Shown: positions 5,338 through 6,782 of the stretch, piece by piece
Position numbering within the stretch: the first letter of the stretch is position 1
Layout of the letters: each line of letters begins with the position of its first letter
Source of the DNA: Rhodoferax sp.
GTDB lineage: Bacteria; Pseudomonadota; Gammaproteobacteria; Burkholderiales; Burkholderiaceae_C
Assembly (NCBI GenBank): GCA_017880985.1
Contig: JADGRK010000137.1
Location: 1-6,782 of the forward strand
Direction of reading: 5' to 3'
DNA: 6,782 bases
Notes under the pieces: generated by a model
What the model was told of the DNA's origin: nothing
Database searches by the model: none
The model's input: the letters and a program-made list of their open reading frames with translations, nothing else
Made by a program: the position numbers and the translations under genes

Positions 5338-6621
5338 GTGTTCGCCCTGGCTCTGTTCGCCGTGTTCTTTGCTGTCGCGCTGGGTGGCCTACCGCTGGTT
5401 TTTTCGCTGCTGGCGACAACTGTCGGCTTCATCGTGATTGGCAATCTCGGCCATCCGCTGGAAACCATCTTTCTTTCCTATATCGGTGGTGTCGAGCCTT
5501 TCATTCTGATCGCCGTGCCCCTGTTCATCTTCACCGGCGAACTGCTTTCCGAAGGCGGGGTTGGCCGCCGCATCGTCGACTTTGCGCGCGCGCTGCTCGG
5601 CTTCCTGCCCGGCGGCCTGGGCGTGGTTACGGTGGCCTCGTGCCTGATGTTCGGCGGTGTCTCCGGATCGGCGATCGCTGATACCGCGGCCATCGGCTCG
5701 CTGGTAATTCCGGCGATGATACGTCAGGGATACTCGCGTGGCTTTGCTGGCGCACTTCTGTCGGTGGCGGGCACTTTGGCGCTGCTGATGCCAATTTCGA
5801 TTCCTTTCCTTGTATACGCGTTCATATCCGGCGTATCCATGCGCCAGTTGTCGATGGCAGGGATAATTCCGGCGATGATCATGGCAATTGCTTTGATCGT
5901 TGTATGCATATGGTACGGCCGCAAGACGGGTTGCGACAGCGGTGACAAGCCGTCCACCTGGCCGCAAATATGGGCGGCCACCAAAGCCGCCGGTCCCGCT
6001 TTGCTGATGCCGGTCATCATCGTCGGCGGAATATGGTCTGGCCTGTTTACCCCGACCGAAGCCGCTGCCATTGCCGTGGTGTATGGCCTCGGAATCTCCC
6101 TGTATCTGTACCATGACATCGGCTGGCACGATTTGCCTCGCCTCGTACTCAAGGCCTTTTCTACCAGCGCGACGGTAATGCTGGTCATCGGAGCGACCGG
6201 TTGCCTGGCCTGGCTCATAACCGTCGAGCAGGTCGCGGCGCAACTCGCCGAGTGGGTGAGGGTAGTGGCGACCGAGCAATGGATGTTCCTCGCCATGGTC
6301 AATGTTGCGCTGCTGCTGCTGGGCATTTTCATCGAGCCGTTACCGGCGATGCTGCTCACCGTGCCCCTGTTGTTGCCGATGGCACAGGCCTTGCACGTGG
6401 ATCTGGTTCATCTTGGTGTCGTGGTGACCGCCAATCTTGCACTGGCGCTCTATACCCCCCCGGTCGGGGGCACATTGTTCGTCGCCGCCAAGCTTGCCGA
6501 CGCGAGCATCGGCGATATTACCAAGGAGTTGATTCCATTTTTTGCCGCCTCTTTGGTGGTGCTCGGCGTGATCACCTTTGTGCCGGCGATGACTTCGGTC
6601 GTGTACAAGCTAATTTTCTAG
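5338..6621 (+). CDS. dctM: TRAP transporter large permease subunit DctM
   Basis: The 427-residue protein is the large membrane subunit that moves the substrate with sodium across the inner membrane. It is hydrophobic throughout, with about 11-12 membrane segments, and has the usual family length. Landmarks in order are GGVEPFILIAVPLFIFTGEL (50-69), GGVSGSAIADTAAIG (106-120), AGTLALLMPISIPFLVY (144-160), WSGLFTPTEAAAIAV (233-247), LGIFIEPLPAMLL (328-340) and LYTPPVGGTLFVAAKL (371-386). The usual PPSIP segment is PISIP here. GTG 5338 is chosen because AAAGG (5326-5330) lies 7 bases upstream and the N-terminus then begins directly at the first membrane segment. An upstream extension in the same frame would overlap most of the dctQ C-terminus with a non-family sequence. 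It starts 11 bp after dctQ, as expected for obligate partners. Confidence 0.93.
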   Translation: MFALALFAVFFAVALGGLPLVFSLLATTVGFIVIGNLGHPLETIFLSYIGGVEPFILIAVPLFIFTGELLSEGGVGRRIVDFARALLGFLPGGLGVVTVASCLMFGGVSGSAIADTAAIGSLVIPAMIRQGYSRGFAGALLSVAGTLALLMPISIPFLVYAFISGVSMRQLSMAGIIPAMIMAIALIVVCIWYGRKTGCDSGDKPSTWPQIWAATKAAGPALLMPVIIVGGIWSGLFTPTEAAAIAVVYGLGISLYLYHDIGWHDLPRLVLKAFSTSATVMLVIGATGCLAWLITVEQVAAQLAEWVRVVATEQWMFLAMVNVALLLLGIFIEPLPAMLLTVPLLLPMAQALHVDLVHLGVVVTANLALALYTPPVGGTLFVAAKLADASIGDITKELIPFFAASLVVLGVITFVPAMTSVVYKLIF

Positions 6622-6630
6622 AGGCGACGC

Positions 6631-6782
6631 ATGACAAGCAGAATACTGCTCGGCGCCATTGCGGATGACTTCACCGGTGCGACGGACCTCGCAAATATAT
6701 TGGTGCGTGGTGGCATGCGAACCGTACAGACCATCGGCGTGCCGACGGCAGAGACCGAGCTATCGCAATGCGACGCGGTTGT
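6631..6782 (+). CDS. otnK: Four-carbon acid sugar kinase family protein (DUF1537, OtnK-like), N-terminal part
   Basis: Only the first 50 codons are in the window; the gene continues past the right edge. The protein begins MTSRILLGAIADDFTGATDL, and IADDFTGATD is the signature of the DUF1537 kinases. These enzymes phosphorylate C4 acid sugars or their keto derivatives with ATP. Known members include 3-oxo-tetronate kinase (OtnK) and D-threonate kinase (DtnK). The following VRGGMRTVQTIGVP is closest in my memory to OtnK-type proteins, so the symbol is provisional. It starts 9 bp after dctM with GAGG (6621-6624) as ribosome binding site, placing it in the same operon. In known pathways an aldolase-family decarboxylase or a PdxA2-type dehydrogenase then yields dihydroxyacetone phosphate. 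Which neighbours follow here is outside the window. Confidence 0.85.
   Translation, partial: MTSRILLGAIADDFTGATDLANILVRGGMRTVQTIGVPTAETELSQCDAV

Noticed and set aside
5389..6279. 296-codon minus-strand ORF
   Set aside because: It is antisense to dctM. The translation is rich in Arg, Gln, His and Gly with no motif, as expected opposite a hydrophobic membrane protein gene.
1..6782. CRISPR arrays, insertion sequences, phage genes or toxin-antitoxin pairs
   Set aside because: No spaced repeats, transposase motifs, terminal inverted repeats or small paired genes were seen; the region right of 486 is fully explained by the operon.

Overview
The window is 6,782 bp of GC-rich bacterial DNA (roughly 60% GC by eye). 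It reads as a single plus-strand catabolic operon, preceded by a short stretch that looks like the right-hand scar of a tRNA-targeted integration. The tRNA remnant resembles the tRNA-Phe of Betaproteobacteria, and the gene content (a DctPQM TRAP transporter and acid-sugar genes) is common in Burkholderiales and related groups. A betaproteobacterial source is therefore my best guess, but it is an inference.

Layout. Positions 56-100 match the 3' part of a tRNA-Phe gene, from anticodon loop to encoded CCA, with no matching 5' half. A strong intrinsic terminator follows (119-146). About 280 bp without a credible gene comes next, holding two dyad-symmetric sequences (168-185 and 358-373). A near-consensus sigma70 promoter (TTGACA, 17 bp, TACATT; 426-454) then leads into seven closely spaced genes: an SMP-30/gluconolactonase-family lactonase (486-1469), an isocitrate/isopropylmalate dehydrogenase-family enzyme (1511-2629), a Gfo/Idh/MocA oxidoreductase (2635-3714), the TRAP transporter dctP-dctQ-dctM (3741-6621), and the first 50 codons of a DUF1537 four-carbon acid sugar kinase (from 6631) that runs off the window.

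How the genes may work together. DctPQM would import an organic or sugar acid. The Gfo/Idh/MocA enzyme could oxidise an aldose to a lactone and the SMP-30 protein could hydrolyse that lactone to the aldonate. The kinase would phosphorylate the acid or its keto form. The isopropylmalate-dehydrogenase-like enzyme would carry out an NAD-dependent oxidation, possibly with decarboxylation; this would parallel PdxA2, a member of the same structural superfamily, in D-threonate catabolism. The exact substrate cannot be read from the sequence. C4 acid sugars (threonate, erythronate) or branched apiose/apionate-type acids are the leading candidates, and this particular enzyme combination does not match a characterised pathway that I can name with confidence.

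No regulator gene, insertion sequence, CRISPR array or complete RNA gene is visible in the window.
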